Shown: positions 32,824 to 39,655 of the stretch, piece by piece | Position numbering within the stretch: position 1 is the stretch's first letter | How the letters are laid out: the number at the start of each line of letters is the position of its first letter | Source: a virus | IMG/VR virus record: IMGVR_UViG_3300005613_000140 | Span: 1-42,091 of that record | Reading direction: 5' to 3' (one strand) | Length of the DNA: 42,091 nt | The notes under the pieces: model-generated | The model's database searches: none | The model's input: the letters and a program-made list of their open reading frames with translations, nothing else | Told to the model about the DNA's origin: nothing | Translations under genes and position numbers: made by a program

Positions 32824-35221
32824 CCCGAACCAGCTCCAAGTCAAAGGCGCCCATTTCCGGAGGCGAACCCGGGTCCTCGCCGGTCAGCTCAGTCACCTGT
32901 TGACGGAGCCGATCAAGGACATCGATGGTGTACAGCTTGATGAACTGCTCTCGCAGGGTAACGGCCAGCTCGTCCACGTCGGCGGCGTGCGTGCCGAACG
33001 AGTCGTGGATCATCATCCACGAGGTGATGCCGTGGACGGCACCGGCCACCGCCGTCATGCGGAGGTGTGTGGCGTCCAGCGAGTGGACGAAGTTGGGTGG
33101 CAGGGCGTTGCGTTGGACGTGGGCCCGCACGCTGGGGTCCTCGCCGGTCACCGCCGCCCTCAGTGTCATGTTCATGCACTTTACGGTGGTCACGGACGGG
33201 ACGAGGTAGGGGTGGCGGACCCGGAACCCGTCCGGGGTGGTCCACTCCAGCAGCAGGCCGTGCCGGTTGGCGATGGAGGCCGCGGCCCGCAGCCAGTCCA
33301 TGGCGTCGGCGGCGGCCCGCACGTTATCCCGGATGGCGGCCCATACCTTGCGGCCGATGTAGGTCACGGCGGCGTGCTGGTTCTCGGCCCAGTCCACGAA
33401 GCCGTCGGCCACGAGGGCGTCCATCAGACCTCGCTGAGTGACGCCGTAGCAGTAGGTCATGGTCGGGCGCTTGCACAGCTTCCGGTCGATGCCCTGCTCC
33501 AGCCACTGGCGGGGCAGGTCGTCGATGGTAGTGTCTGGTACCAGCGCACCTTTTGCGTCACTCTCCACGGCCCGCCTCACGTCGTCCGCCACCACCCGGT
33601 ACACGTCTGAGGGCTGGGCAGACGGGGCAAGGTTGACAAGCTGGGCACCGTGAGGATCCCGGAGCATGGCCGAGAAGTGCTGGAGCCCGGAGTTGCTGCC
33701 GTCGATGGAGACGGGCAGGGTCGAGGGGTAGGCGTGGACCCCGCCGGGGTAGCTGGTGGCGGCGTCCATCTCCAGCAGGCAGGCCAGCGCCTGCCACGGG
33801 TCGTCGGCCCCGGCCCACAGCTCCTTGATCTCAAAGGGGTCGATGCCCGGGGGCTGGCGGGCAGCCATCTCCACCAGCTTGTGGTCGGTCCACGCCACCC
33901 GCTCGGCGAAGGACACCTTGTCCACGCCCCAGCAGTTGGCAAACTGGACCCGCAGCCACCACCAGCCCCGCTCGCCGAGGGGCTTGGCCTCGTGGAAGCG
34001 GAGCAGGCCACGGGCGAGGTCGCTGGACTGGGGGTGCAGGTGCCCCGACATGGGGTACAGGCGGCCCCGGAAGTCGAAGCGGTGCGGGAAGTAGAACACC
34101 CGGTCGCGCAGCTCGTCGGCCTGCACCAGGGTGTACAGCAGCACGAGGCGCTTCTGCATGGCGCGGGCGTTGCGGCGGTGGACATGGCTGGCCCGGAACT
34201 TCCACGCCGACTTCTCGGCCTCGGTGCCGTTCACCGGGAAGGGCTCGGACATCCCCTCGTTGACGGCGTGGGGGAGCCCTGCCCAGCCGCCGCCCGCCTC
34301 CCACACCCGGCGCATGGTGTCCAGCACCGGGGCGTTGATCCGCCACTCGGTGCGCTGCACCACGTTGAGGGCCTCGTACACGTCGGGGCCGTGGTCGTCG
34401 GCGACGGGGTGGTCGCCCCGGGGGATGACCATGGGGTAGTAGGGCTTGAGTAGACGGTACCCGCCGCGCTCGCCGGCAGCCCACGGGTCGGGCGGGGTGA
34501 GCATGGGCTGGCACACGGGACGTAGGATGGCGGTCTCCTCCGTCAGCTCGTGCAGGGAATCGGCGGCCTCGTCGGTGAGGTGGACGGTGCAACGTTCCTT
34601 GACGCCCGCTCGCCAGTGGCGGATCGTGAAGATCCCGCTGCGCTCGACGGCGATCTCCAGCAGCTTGGATCCCGTGAGGCGCTTGGCCTTGGCAGGCCAC
34701 GGCTTGCCGAGGTCTCCCATGGCCTTGCGGGCCCGGTACATGGTGCGTCGGTTCCAGGTCTTGACGCGCCGGTCCAGCACGGCCTTGAGCTTGGGGGCCT
34801 CGTCACGCAGAAGGGCGAAGTGCCACTCCTGCTCGGCTCGGTCCCCGAGGTTGATGACGGCCTGGATGGCGGAGAACGGGGAGCCGTCACGGCGCATGGC
34901 CGAGTAGTCGAGCAGGCCGCTCAGGGTGGCGAGAGCCAGCACACCGGGGTCCATGACGAGGAAGGGGATGCCCCACCCCGTCGCCCCCTTGAGTGACTGG
35001 CCCTGCTGGATCTGCATGCGGGCCTGCTCGATGCCCTCCACCATGTCGTCGAGAGCGGCGGCAAACAGGCGACGGGCCATGGGCCACTGGCTGGCGGGTT
35101 GTCGGGCACACTCCTCCTTGAAACGGGCGATGCCGAGGTCGATGGAACGGATCTCACGCTCGTCCTGCTCAGCAAACAGGACGGCACGCTGGTCAGCGGT
35201 CAGGCTGTTCCAGTGTCGCAG
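32801..35221 (-). CDS. Single-subunit DNA-dependent RNA polymerase (T7 gp1-like), apparent CTG start
   Basis: 806 residues if started at CTG 35221 (T7: 883). Catalytic residues are in place: Asp 507 in IDGSNSGLQHFSAMLRD, Lys 584 in CKRPTMTY, Tyr 592 eight residues later as in T7, and Asp 740 in MMIHDSFGT. The first ATG (35080) has no ribosome site and would remove 47 residues (including QDEREIRSIDLGIARFKEEC) that align with the T7 N-terminal helix EHESYEMGEARFRKM. No ATG, GTG or TTG occurs in those codons, but a perfect GGAGGTGA lies before the CTG. It transcribes middle and late genes. Confidence 0.94.
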   Translation of the reverse strand: MRHWNSLTADQRAVLFAEQDEREIRSIDLGIARFKEECARQPASQWPMARRLFAAALDDMVEGIEQARMQIQQGQSLKGATGWGIPFLVMDPGVLALATLSGLLDYSAMRRDGSPFSAIQAVINLGDRAEQEWHFALLRDEAPKLKAVLDRRVKTWNRRTMYRARKAMGDLGKPWPAKAKRLTGSKLLEIAVERSGIFTIRHWRAGVKERCTVHLTDEAADSLHELTEETAILRPVCQPMLTPPDPWAAGERGGYRLLKPYYPMVIPRGDHPVADDHGPDVYEALNVVQRTEWRINAPVLDTMRRVWEAGGGWAGLPHAVNEGMSEPFPVNGTEAEKSAWKFRASHVHRRNARAMQKRLVLLYTLVQADELRDRVFYFPHRFDFRGRLYPMSGHLHPQSSDLARGLLRFHEAKPLGERGWWWLRVQFANCWGVDKVSFAERVAWTDHKLVEMAARQPPGIDPFEIKELWAGADDPWQALACLLEMDAATSYPGGVHAYPSTLPVSIDGSNSGLQHFSAMLRDPHGAQLVNLAPSAQPSDVYRVVADDVRRAVESDAKGALVPDTTIDDLPRQWLEQGIDRKLCKRPTMTYCYGVTQRGLMDALVADGFVDWAENQHAAVTYIGRKVWAAIRDNVRAAADAMDWLRAAASIANRHGLLLEWTTPDGFRVRHPYLVPSVTTVKCMNMTLRAAVTGEDPSVRAHVQRNALPPNFVHSLDATHLRMTAVAGAVHGITSWMMIHDSFGTHAADVDELAVTLREQFIKLYTIDVLDRLRQQVTELTGEDPGSPPEMGAFDLELVRDAQYIFS

Positions 35222-35224
35222 GGG

Positions 35225-35232
35225 TCACCTCC
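35225..35232 (-). promoter_or_regulatory. Strong Shine-Dalgarno GGAGGTGA before the CTG start of RNA polymerase
   Basis: Full match to the anti-Shine-Dalgarno core, with six bases between GGAGG and CTG. Its position decides the start: no standard start codon follows it in the polymerase frame for 47 codons. Confidence 0.75.
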
Positions 35233-35235
35233 AGT

Positions 35236-35271
35236 CGGAAAGGGCGGCCCGACCCGAAGGCCGAGCCGCCC
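35236..35271 (-). terminator. UUCG-loop hairpin just upstream of the RNA polymerase gene
   Basis: On the minus-strand RNA a 13-bp stem (5' arm 35271-35259, GGGCGGCTCGGCC; 3' arm 35254-35242) closes a UUCG loop and is followed by TTTCC, then the polymerase ribosome site. It separates the early small genes from RNA polymerase. It may end early transcription in part, act as an RNA processing or stability element, or limit polymerase expression. The U-tract is only three bases. Confidence 0.55.
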
Positions 35272-35290
35272 CGCATGGGAGAGGCGAAGG

Positions 35291-35620
35291 TCAGTTGGGG
35301 AAGATGCGGATGAAGGTGAGGGTCTCGACCGCAGGGTCGTACCCGTGCTGCTCCTTGGCGTAGGCATGGAGCAGGTTCATGAAGCGGTTGAGGCGGGTGG
35401 TGCGGACGTTCCACACCTTTCTCCCGTTGAGCAGCTTCTGGGTCGGCAGGTCCACGATCACACGGTCGATCGTGTTGCTGCCGTGGCGGATCAGCCCGAT
35501 CTCCACCGCCGTGTGGGTGGGGGCAACCGCTCGCTGCGGGTAGTTGCCGCCGGTGATGGTGGTGGGGGTGATGATATCTTCGATGACGGTGCCTGCGGGG
35601 GTGGTGGCAGTGGTACCCAT
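35291..35620 (-). CDS. Hypothetical early protein upstream of RNA polymerase, 109 aa
   Basis: Starts MGTTATTPAGTVIEDIITPT with AAGGAGAT upstream; the ATG overlaps the previous stop as TAATG. Later segments are TAVEIGLIRHGSNTIDRVIV, DLPTQKLLNGRKVWNVRTTR and HGYDPAVETLTFIRIFPN. It looks like a compact soluble protein; no family recognised. It is the last gene before the hairpin in front of RNA polymerase. Confidence 0.78.
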   Translation of the reverse strand: MGTTATTPAGTVIEDIITPTTITGGNYPQRAVAPTHTAVEIGLIRHGSNTIDRVIVDLPTQKLLNGRKVWNVRTTRLNRFMNLLHAYAKEQHGYDPAVETLTFIRIFPN

Positions 35621-36198
35621 TAGACAATCTCCTTGGTCACAGGGATGAGGGGCGAGTACAGCTCCTCGGAAACGTGGATGCCGGGAACGTTGCGGCCGGC
35701 ACGCTTGACAGCTCCGGCCCACACGGCGGCCTGCATCTGGGCGGGCATCAGGCCGGCAAGGTGGGCGGTGAAACGGATGCGACGAGCGGCGGACTCACGG
35801 ATGCGCCGCTTGCCGAAGGCCGAGTGCGGCACGCCGAGGGCACGAGCCATCCAGGTATCGAGCACCACGGCGTCGAGGTCACCCTTGAGGGCGGCGCCGA
35901 AGGCCGAGGTCTTGGGGCCCCGGATCTCCCCGGTCTCCTCGTAGTGGGCGAGGGCGGCGTGGGTGCTGCGGATGACATCTTCGGGAAGCCTCCCCGTCAT
36001 CATGTAGCCAATGGTCAGCCGCACGTTGCGACGCACGGCGACACGGGGAGAGGTGATGGCGAGGATGTCGGTGAAGCGATTGGGGTCCCACCGTTGCAGC
36101 ATGCAGCAGTGAGCGATCTCGTCACGGGCCTGCTCGTACCAGTGGCGATAGTCAAAGCCCTCACGGGCAAGTCGTAGAAGGGTAGTCGGCGGGTTCAT
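35620..36198 (-). CDS. Helical phage protein, possible HhH-glycosylase-like (DUF7178-type), 192 aa
   Basis: Segments in order: FDYRHWYEQARDEIAHCCML, FTDILAITSPRVAVRRNVRL, then TGEIRGPKTSAFGAALKGDL and DAVVLDTWMARALGV. A W(Y)..AR..I......F..ILA..SPR..V..N...A pattern followed by G.KT..F...L.GD.DAVV.DTWMARALG is one I associate with phage DUF7178-type proteins, which look like helix-hairpin-helix DNA glycosylases: G.KT...A.AL and a late Asp in VVLDTWM. Enzyme activity is not shown. Overlaps the next start as TAATG. Confidence 0.78.
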   Translation of the reverse strand: MNPPTTLLRLAREGFDYRHWYEQARDEIAHCCMLQRWDPNRFTDILAITSPRVAVRRNVRLTIGYMMTGRLPEDVIRSTHAALAHYEETGEIRGPKTSAFGAALKGDLDAVVLDTWMARALGVPHSAFGKRRIRESAARRIRFTAHLAGLMPAQMQAAVWAGAVKRAGRNVPGIHVSEELYSPLIPVTKEIV

Positions 36199-36452
36199 GC
36201 TTGGTCTCCTTCCCGTTCGTCGTACTGTCCGTACTGAAGCATGGCCTTCTCCATGTCATCGCGGATCTTGTTGAACAACCGACCGTCGTAGATCGGCTCG
36301 ACCCGCACCTTCAGCGCCAGATTGGAGATGGTGTCGATCAGCCAGTAGCCCGAGGCCGAGCCGTCGCTCATGGACCAATGGGCTCCCCACTCGTACCCAT
36401 ATGGCAGCTTGCCACTCATCATCTCGAACTCGTGCTGTCCCAGTCGCATCAT
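36195..36452 (-). CDS. Hypothetical early protein, 85 aa
   Basis: Start at the first of two adjacent ATG codons (36452), eight bases after AAGGAG. Reads MMRLGQHEFEMMSGKLPYGY, then EWGAHWSMSDGSASGYWLID and a helical end (NKIRDDMEKAMLQYGQYDER). The stop overlaps the following gene start (ATGA). Codons upstream of 36452 are open but lack a ribosome site. No family recognised; the 41 bases between it and the previous gene hold only this leader. Confidence 0.72.
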   Translation of the reverse strand: MMRLGQHEFEMMSGKLPYGYEWGAHWSMSDGSASGYWLIDTISNLALKVRVEPIYDGRLFNKIRDDMEKAMLQYGQYDEREGDQA

Positions 36453-36493
36453 CGGATGGTCTCCTTGTACATCACACACCAGCCACGGCAGGC

Positions 36494-36718
36494 TCACGGC
36501 TGCACCTCCCTGATGCACCCGTGCAGGACCTCCCACGCATTGTCCATTGGAAACACCTTGTCCATCATCTTGATGACTCGTTCCCACTGCTCGTCGGTCA
36601 GCTCGATGAGGTTGTCATCCTCATCGTAAAACGATGCGTCGTTCTTGGTGAACACAAGAGCCCAGACGGGATTCTCTTGCTTCTCGATAAACTTGATGGT
36701 CGGGTCATCCTGTGGCAT
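36494..36718 (-). CDS. Hypothetical early protein, acidic, 74 aa
   Basis: Starts MPQDDPTIKFIEKQENPVWA, then VFTKNDASFYDEDDNLIELT and DEQWERVIKMMDKVFPMDNA. The start overlaps the previous stop (TGATG). Acidic, with one likely beta hairpin and a C-terminal helix. No family recognised. Confidence 0.72.
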   Translation of the reverse strand: MPQDDPTIKFIEKQENPVWALVFTKNDASFYDEDDNLIELTDEQWERVIKMMDKVFPMDNAWEVLHGCIREVQP

Positions 36719-36921
36719 CAGTCACGCTCCATATGGTCACGGCTTCCTCTCAGCTCGAACGCGAGGTAGTCGGCATCCACCGGATAGCAGAGGGGGAGAC
36801 GGCTCTCCTTCTTGATGACTTCGCACCATTCCCTGGCGTCCTCCTCTCGGGTCCACACCGAGTGGACACCGAGGATCTCACCGTCGTCGGGGCGTTCTTC
36901 GATCACCACATACACTGTCAC
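36718..36921 (-). CDS. Small early protein, DUF7336-like, 67 aa, GTG start
   Basis: Start GTG at 36921 overlaps the upstream stop (GTGA), with GAGGAG five bases before it. Reads VYVVIEERPDDGEILGVHSV and WTREEDAREWCEVIKKESRL. The pattern VYVV......DGEI.GV.S....A..W. is shared by many short phage proteins (DUF7336-like), whose function is unknown. Confidence 0.72.
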   Translation of the reverse strand: MTVYVVIEERPDDGEILGVHSVWTREEDAREWCEVIKKESRLPLCYPVDADYLAFELRGSRDHMERD

Positions 36922-37277
36922 GGCTGCTGCTCCTCGTGATACACTCGGCGGGCGATTGCCTCGATCTCGGACACAAGTGCGGCGTTCAAGCGATAGTTGA
37001 TCTTCGCTGTCATCTCGTGGACGGCCCGATCTCTAATCTCGCGCATAGTCAACTCTGGCGGAGTGACCTCGACCGCTGGCGGCTGCTGCTCCTTGTTTGC
37101 GATCTCGCACAGTCGTTCGTACATGTGCTGGTCGGAGTCGTACGCGACCACCTTGGCGTAGTCGCCCATGTTCCCGCAGTCGCACCGATCGCAGTCGCAC
37201 GGTCGGGGCGGCTTGGGTCTCACGGTCTCCAGCATCAGATCAATCACTCGACGCAGCCGCTCCTCGTTGTCAGCCAT
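36918..37277 (-). CDS. Hypothetical early protein with Cys cluster, 119 aa
   Basis: The ATG at 37277 has AAGGAGG seven bases upstream and overlaps the previous stop (TGATG). The first helix (MADNEERLRRVIDLMLETVR) is followed by CDCDRCDCG, five Cys in nine residues after a Pro-rich turn, which could bind a metal ion. The rest is helical (MREIRDRAVHEMTAKINYRL). No family recognised. Confidence 0.7.
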   Translation of the reverse strand: MADNEERLRRVIDLMLETVRPKPPRPCDCDRCDCGNMGDYAKVVAYDSDQHMYERLCEIANKEQQPPAVEVTPPELTMREIRDRAVHEMTAKINYRLNAALVSEIEAIARRVYHEEQQP

Positions 37278-37471
37278 CACACGACCTCCTTGACAGACAC
37301 GATGAAACGATCGGAGGTCTCACCGAACAACTCCTCCGTGTAGCCGGCGTCCACCTCGTCGGCGGTCGCAATCTCCTCGGCTTCCTCGGGCGACTCGGCC
37401 TCGATGACATACGTCCGGCGGTACGTCACCATCTCCTCGGACTCGACCACCACCATGTACCAACTCCTCAT
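37277..37471 (-). CDS. Small early protein with EAESPEEAEEIA-type motif, 64 aa
   Basis: Contains TYRRTYVIEAESPEEAEEIA, a strand-helix arrangement common in small phage proteins. The start is either ATG 37471 (overlapping the upstream stop as TGATG, with GAGGAG eight bases before) or ATG 37456 (AGGAG seven bases before), giving 64 or 59 residues. Strongly acidic. Function unknown. Confidence 0.7.
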   Translation of the reverse strand: MRSWYMVVVESEEMVTYRRTYVIEAESPEEAEEIATADEVDAGYTEELFGETSDRFIVSVKEVV

Positions 37472-37632
37472 CACATGCACTCCTCGGCATCGTCGGGCGA
37501 CTCGTCCTCCAGATCAGCCTCCAGATCCTCGGCAAGCAGCCGCTGCTCGTACAGTTCCCGGTCGTCCTCGTACTCCTCGTAGTACTCGAAGCGGTCCTCG
37601 TACGCCGCCTCCAGCCAGTCGTCATCAAACAT
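37471..37632 (-). CDS. Extremely acidic early protein, 53 aa
   Basis: Starts MFDDDWLEAAYEDRFEYYEE and ends DLEDESPDDAEECM. By my count 25 of 53 residues are Asp or Glu against three Arg and no Lys, net charge about -22. GAGGAG lies seven bases before the ATG at 37632. Small, helical, highly acidic early proteins can mimic DNA and block host restriction or nucleoid proteins (T7 Ocr is the classic case), but there is no sequence similarity to claim that here. Confidence 0.7.
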   Translation of the reverse strand: MFDDDWLEAAYEDRFEYYEEYEDDRELYEQRLLAEDLEADLEDESPDDAEECM

Positions 37633-37936
37633 GGTTGCACTCCTCTTGGATCTGCTCATACACCCAGTCCCACCCCACGAACTCGTCGATCAGCCAGTCA
37701 ATCACGTCCTTGTCGGCCGTGGAGATGTGGAAGACGTGCTGGTTCTCGCCCGTCGGGCCGTAGATCACCGACCCGTCGAACCACAGGTAATCCAGCCCGG
37801 CCACCCCGGAGTAGTTGGTGTCGTCCTCGACGTAGACCATGGCCCGCCCACTCAGCGTGCCCTGCAGCGCAGAACCAGCAGGGTCGTCGAAGAACCAGTC
37901 GTCGATCTCGATGAAGAAGTCACACGATCTAATCAT
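37625..37936 (-). CDS. Hypothetical early protein, 103 aa
   Basis: The ATG at 37936 (MIRSCDFFIEIDDWFFDDPA) has AGGAGG nine bases upstream; codons further upstream are open but read as the wrong frame of the neighbouring gene. Later segments are LSGRAMVYVEDDTNYSGVAG, LDYLWFDGSVIYGPTGENQH and VIDWLIDEFVGWDWVYEQIQ. Acidic and Trp-rich. No family recognised. Confidence 0.7.
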   Translation of the reverse strand: MIRSCDFFIEIDDWFFDDPAGSALQGTLSGRAMVYVEDDTNYSGVAGLDYLWFDGSVIYGPTGENQHVFHISTADKDVIDWLIDEFVGWDWVYEQIQEECNHV

Positions 37937-38000
37937 CGTCCGGATCCTCCTGAATGTATGCCTCCCATGCGTCGTACCATTCGTCGGGGGTGTCACTCAT
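37929..38000 (-). CDS. Possible 23-aa acidic peptide
   Basis: Reads MSDTPDEWYDAWEAYIQEDP then DDD and TAG. It exactly bridges the gap between the 90-aa gene (its ATG overlaps that stop region) and the 103-aa gene start, and composition resembles its acidic neighbours. There is no ribosome site, so it would need translational coupling. Low confidence. Confidence 0.35.
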   Translation of the reverse strand: MSDTPDEWYDAWEAYIQEDPDDD

Positions 38001-38265
38001 CGGGGCACGGCATGCCCCGCAGGGCGTACCATCGTCGCTTGGCGGCATCTCGAATCTCCGTGGTCTTGCCGTAGGTCATCTCGTACCCGGCGGTGTACAG
38101 GTCCATGTCCTCGGGCCGGCGGACATCCCCCTTGCCGGCCTGGCTGCGACCACGGGTGGCCTTGGGGGCCCCGTAGTAGGCATCGAACTCCTTGCGCTGC
38201 TCCTTATCGATCAGTCGGGAGCGGCGGCAAGAGAGCATGTCCTTCTCTCGTTCCTGCATGCTCAT
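37993..38265 (-). CDS. Basic early protein, 90 aa
   Basis: ATG at 38265 overlaps the upstream stop (ATGA). Reads MSMQEREKDMLSCRRSRLID, then KEQRKEFDAYYGAPKATRGR and AAKRRWYALRGMPCPDE. Basic, in contrast to the acidic neighbours, which suggests nucleic acid or host-protein binding. No family recognised. Confidence 0.7.
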   Translation of the reverse strand: MSMQEREKDMLSCRRSRLIDKEQRKEFDAYYGAPKATRGRSQAGKGDVRRPEDMDLYTAGYEMTYGKTTEIRDAAKRRWYALRGMPCPDE

Positions 38266-38606
38266 TCGTCGGGGTCCTCGTAGCCACTGTTCGTCACCGT
38301 CTTGCCGAAGAGCAGGTCGGACACGGCGTAGGTGAACGCCTTCTCCTTGCGGAAGCACTCGCCCAGCAGATGCACGATGTGCCGGGCCTCGGCCTGGATC
38401 TCGAACTCGTCCTCGTCGGTCAGGATCACGGTGAAGCACCGGCCATACTCGTACACGGGGTAGTCGTTATCCACCCACCCGCCCGTGGTCTTGGTCACGG
38501 TCACGCCGCCATACAGCTTGCTGAGCTGGGCAATGGCGGCATTGCGGGCATGGAAGTCAGTGGAGGCTTGCTCCCCCACGAACACGTCAACACGGTAGTC
38601 AGGCAT
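38262..38606 (-). CDS. Hypothetical early protein, 114 aa
   Basis: ATG at 38606 with GGAG six bases upstream, inside the end of the 93-aa gene (8-base overlap). Segments: MPDYRVDVFVGEQASTDFHA, AIAQLSKLYGGVTVTKTTGG and WVDNDYPVYEYGRCFTVILT, then EARHIVHLLGECFRKEKAFT. The strand-helix pattern with GGVTVT....GGW resembles small phage proteins annotated as hypothetical; function unknown. Confidence 0.75.
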   Translation of the reverse strand: MPDYRVDVFVGEQASTDFHARNAAIAQLSKLYGGVTVTKTTGGWVDNDYPVYEYGRCFTVILTDEDEFEIQAEARHIVHLLGECFRKEKAFTYAVSDLLFGKTVTNSGYEDPDE

Positions 38607-38880
38607 TGTCATCTCCGTCAATGAGCTCACCGAGCCGGGCCTGCTCGGTAATCAGGTTGCCAAAGCGCCCAATGGCCCAGCCGAGCAGATAAACGGCGTG
38701 CTGGTGGGCCTCACGTGGGGTATTGAACCGGGTCTCCAGGGTGGTCCAGGGACGGGCACGATCCTGAGGGGTGCCACGGGTGGCATGGAAGAGACTACGC
38801 TCGACCGAGAACCGGCCATCCTTCTCACGGTGAACACGGTAGGCATGCTCACCAACAAACAGGGGCAGAGGGGTGTTCAT
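38599..38880 (-). CDS. Hypothetical early protein, 93 aa
   Basis: AAGGAG lies six bases before the ATG at 38880. Reads MNTPLPLFVGEHAYRVHREK, then DGRFSVERSLFHATRGTPQD and AHQHAVYLLGWAIGRFGNLI. It is the first gene after the repeat-rich gap, so its transcript starts within or beyond the 53-bp repeats. No family recognised. Confidence 0.75.
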   Translation of the reverse strand: MNTPLPLFVGEHAYRVHREKDGRFSVERSLFHATRGTPQDRARPWTTLETRFNTPREAHQHAVYLLGWAIGRFGNLITEQARLGELIDGDDNA

Positions 38881-39054
38881 TCCCGACTCCTTGAAGAAAG
38901 TTGAGGGTCACGGTGCCCCCAAGGGGCCCCTTAGGGGGCCATGAGGGGCCATGAGGGTTGTATCAGGGTCCATATGGTCCCCTTGTACCCCCCTTAGGGG
39001 GCCATGAGGGTTGTATCAGGGTCCATATGGTCCCCTTGTACCCCCCTTAGGGGG
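38881..39054. repeat. 53-bp direct repeats with hairpins in an intergenic gap
   Basis: Two perfect 53-bp units (38948-39000 and 39001-39053), each with CCATATGG and a CCCCTTGTACCCCCC / TTAGGGG block, preceded by partial copies (CCCCAAGGGGCCCCTTAGGG, GGCCATGAGGGGCCATGAG). The G/C-rich runs form several short stems. The 219-base gap has no credible gene. It may hold a transcription control region, a terminator cluster or a replication origin; nothing decides between them. Confidence 0.75.
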
Positions 39055-39099
39055 CCATACTCCCCCTACCAGCACGCATTATCTGTCACTCTTCCTATC

Positions 39100-39426
39100 T
39101 TACCAACCCCGAAGGTCCCTGAGTTGCCGTTCAAGGGCCGCCTTCTCCCTCCGGGTGGCCTCCAGGTCGTGGACCAGGGCCTTGACCGACACCCTCAGGT
39201 AGTCGATGCTGTCCCTCAGGTCACCCATGGCCCGTTGCTGGGCCTCAGAGGCCCGCTGACGGGCCGCAGCAATCTCCCCGGCCCGGAGGGTACCCGGAGA
39301 CTGGCGTCCCTCCAGCGGGCTCCTAGGGCCCCTAGCGGGGACGTGGGGCTGTCCCTCAGAGGGGCCCTGAGGGGCGGCATGAGGGTCGTTGCGTTCAGGC
39401 ATCATGGCGTTGTCTCCACGCATCAT
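39100..39426 (-). CDS. Coiled-coil early protein, 108 aa
   Basis: Starts at ATGATG (39426) with GGAG six bases before. The first ~45 residues are Pro/Gly/Arg-rich (HAAPQGPSEGQPHVPARGPR), the rest is a continuous basic helix (AGEIAAARQRASEAQQRAMG and LEATRREKAALERQLRDLRG). Its low-complexity part contains one copy of the 39-bp inverted repeat shared with the right end, so this stretch may serve as a DNA site as well as coding sequence. Confidence 0.65.
   Translation of the reverse strand: MMRGDNAMMPERNDPHAAPQGPSEGQPHVPARGPRSPLEGRQSPGTLRAGEIAAARQRASEAQQRAMGDLRDSIDYLRVSVKALVHDLEATRREKAALERQLRDLRGW
39310..39348 (+). repeat. 39-bp inverted repeat, inner copy
   Basis: Matches the reverse complement of 41950-41988 at 38 of 39 positions (one C/G difference). 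The core is CTCCTAGGGC followed by CCTAGCGGGG. It lies inside the antisense strand of the 108-aa gene. Confidence 0.85.
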
Positions 39427-39456
39427 CGTTCACTCCTCAGCACCCCCTTGGGGGAG

Positions 39457-39490
39457 CATGGCCCCCTTAGGGGGTACAAGGGGACCATGT
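39457..39490 (+). repeat. Inverted copy of the core of the 53-bp repeat
   Basis: Reads CATGGCCCCC, TTAGGGGGTACAAGGGGA and CCATGT, the reverse complement (with small changes) of the ATGGTCCCCTTGTACCCCCC part of the 53-bp repeats at 38948-39053. The element is itself nearly palindromic (CATGGTCCCC against GGGGGCCATG). It lies in the 121-base gap before the 108-aa gene, next to a CCCCCAAGGGGG hairpin. Confidence 0.75.
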
Positions 39491-39494
39491 GGCC

Positions 39495-39548
39495 TCAGCA
39501 CAGGCACACGAAGGCCAGCACCACCATTCGGATAAGTCTCAGGTCCAT
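39495..39548 (-). CDS. Possible 17-aa hydrophobic peptide
   Basis: MDLRLIRMVVLAFVCLC then TGA. The ATG overlaps the stop of the 35-aa membrane gene (TGATG), the usual junction in this genome. One positively charged start plus a hydrophobic run ending Cys-Leu-Cys. It may be a chance frame; listed because of the coupling and the membrane-like composition beside another membrane peptide. Confidence 0.3.
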   Translation of the reverse strand: MDLRLIRMVVLAFVCLC

Positions 39549-39655
39549 CACTCCGCCATCCTCCCCCCTAGCCACAGGCCCACCACCAGGAGGGCCACGG
39601 CAATCAGGGACAGCATGGCAGCCCCGGTAATCAGCACGGTGTAGTCAAAGTCCAT
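39548..39655 (-). CDS. Small single-span membrane protein, 35 aa
   Basis: MDFDYTVLITGAAMLSLIAV then ALLVVGLWLGGRMAE. An acidic N-terminus, one ~23-residue membrane span and a short basic end. GGAGGG stands five bases before the ATG at 39655, inside the end of the preceding gene. Being an early gene it is more likely to act on the host membrane (exclusion, membrane-protein inhibition) than in lysis; no family is recognised. Confidence 0.65.
   Translation of the reverse strand: MDFDYTVLITGAAMLSLIAVALLVVGLWLGGRMAE

Noticed and set aside
35185-35277. RNA polymerase starting at the upstream ATG (35277) followed by a frameshift
   Set aside because: That frame reads through the hairpin, ends inside the polymerase gene, has no slippery sequence visible and makes the excellent ribosome site before CTG unexplained.
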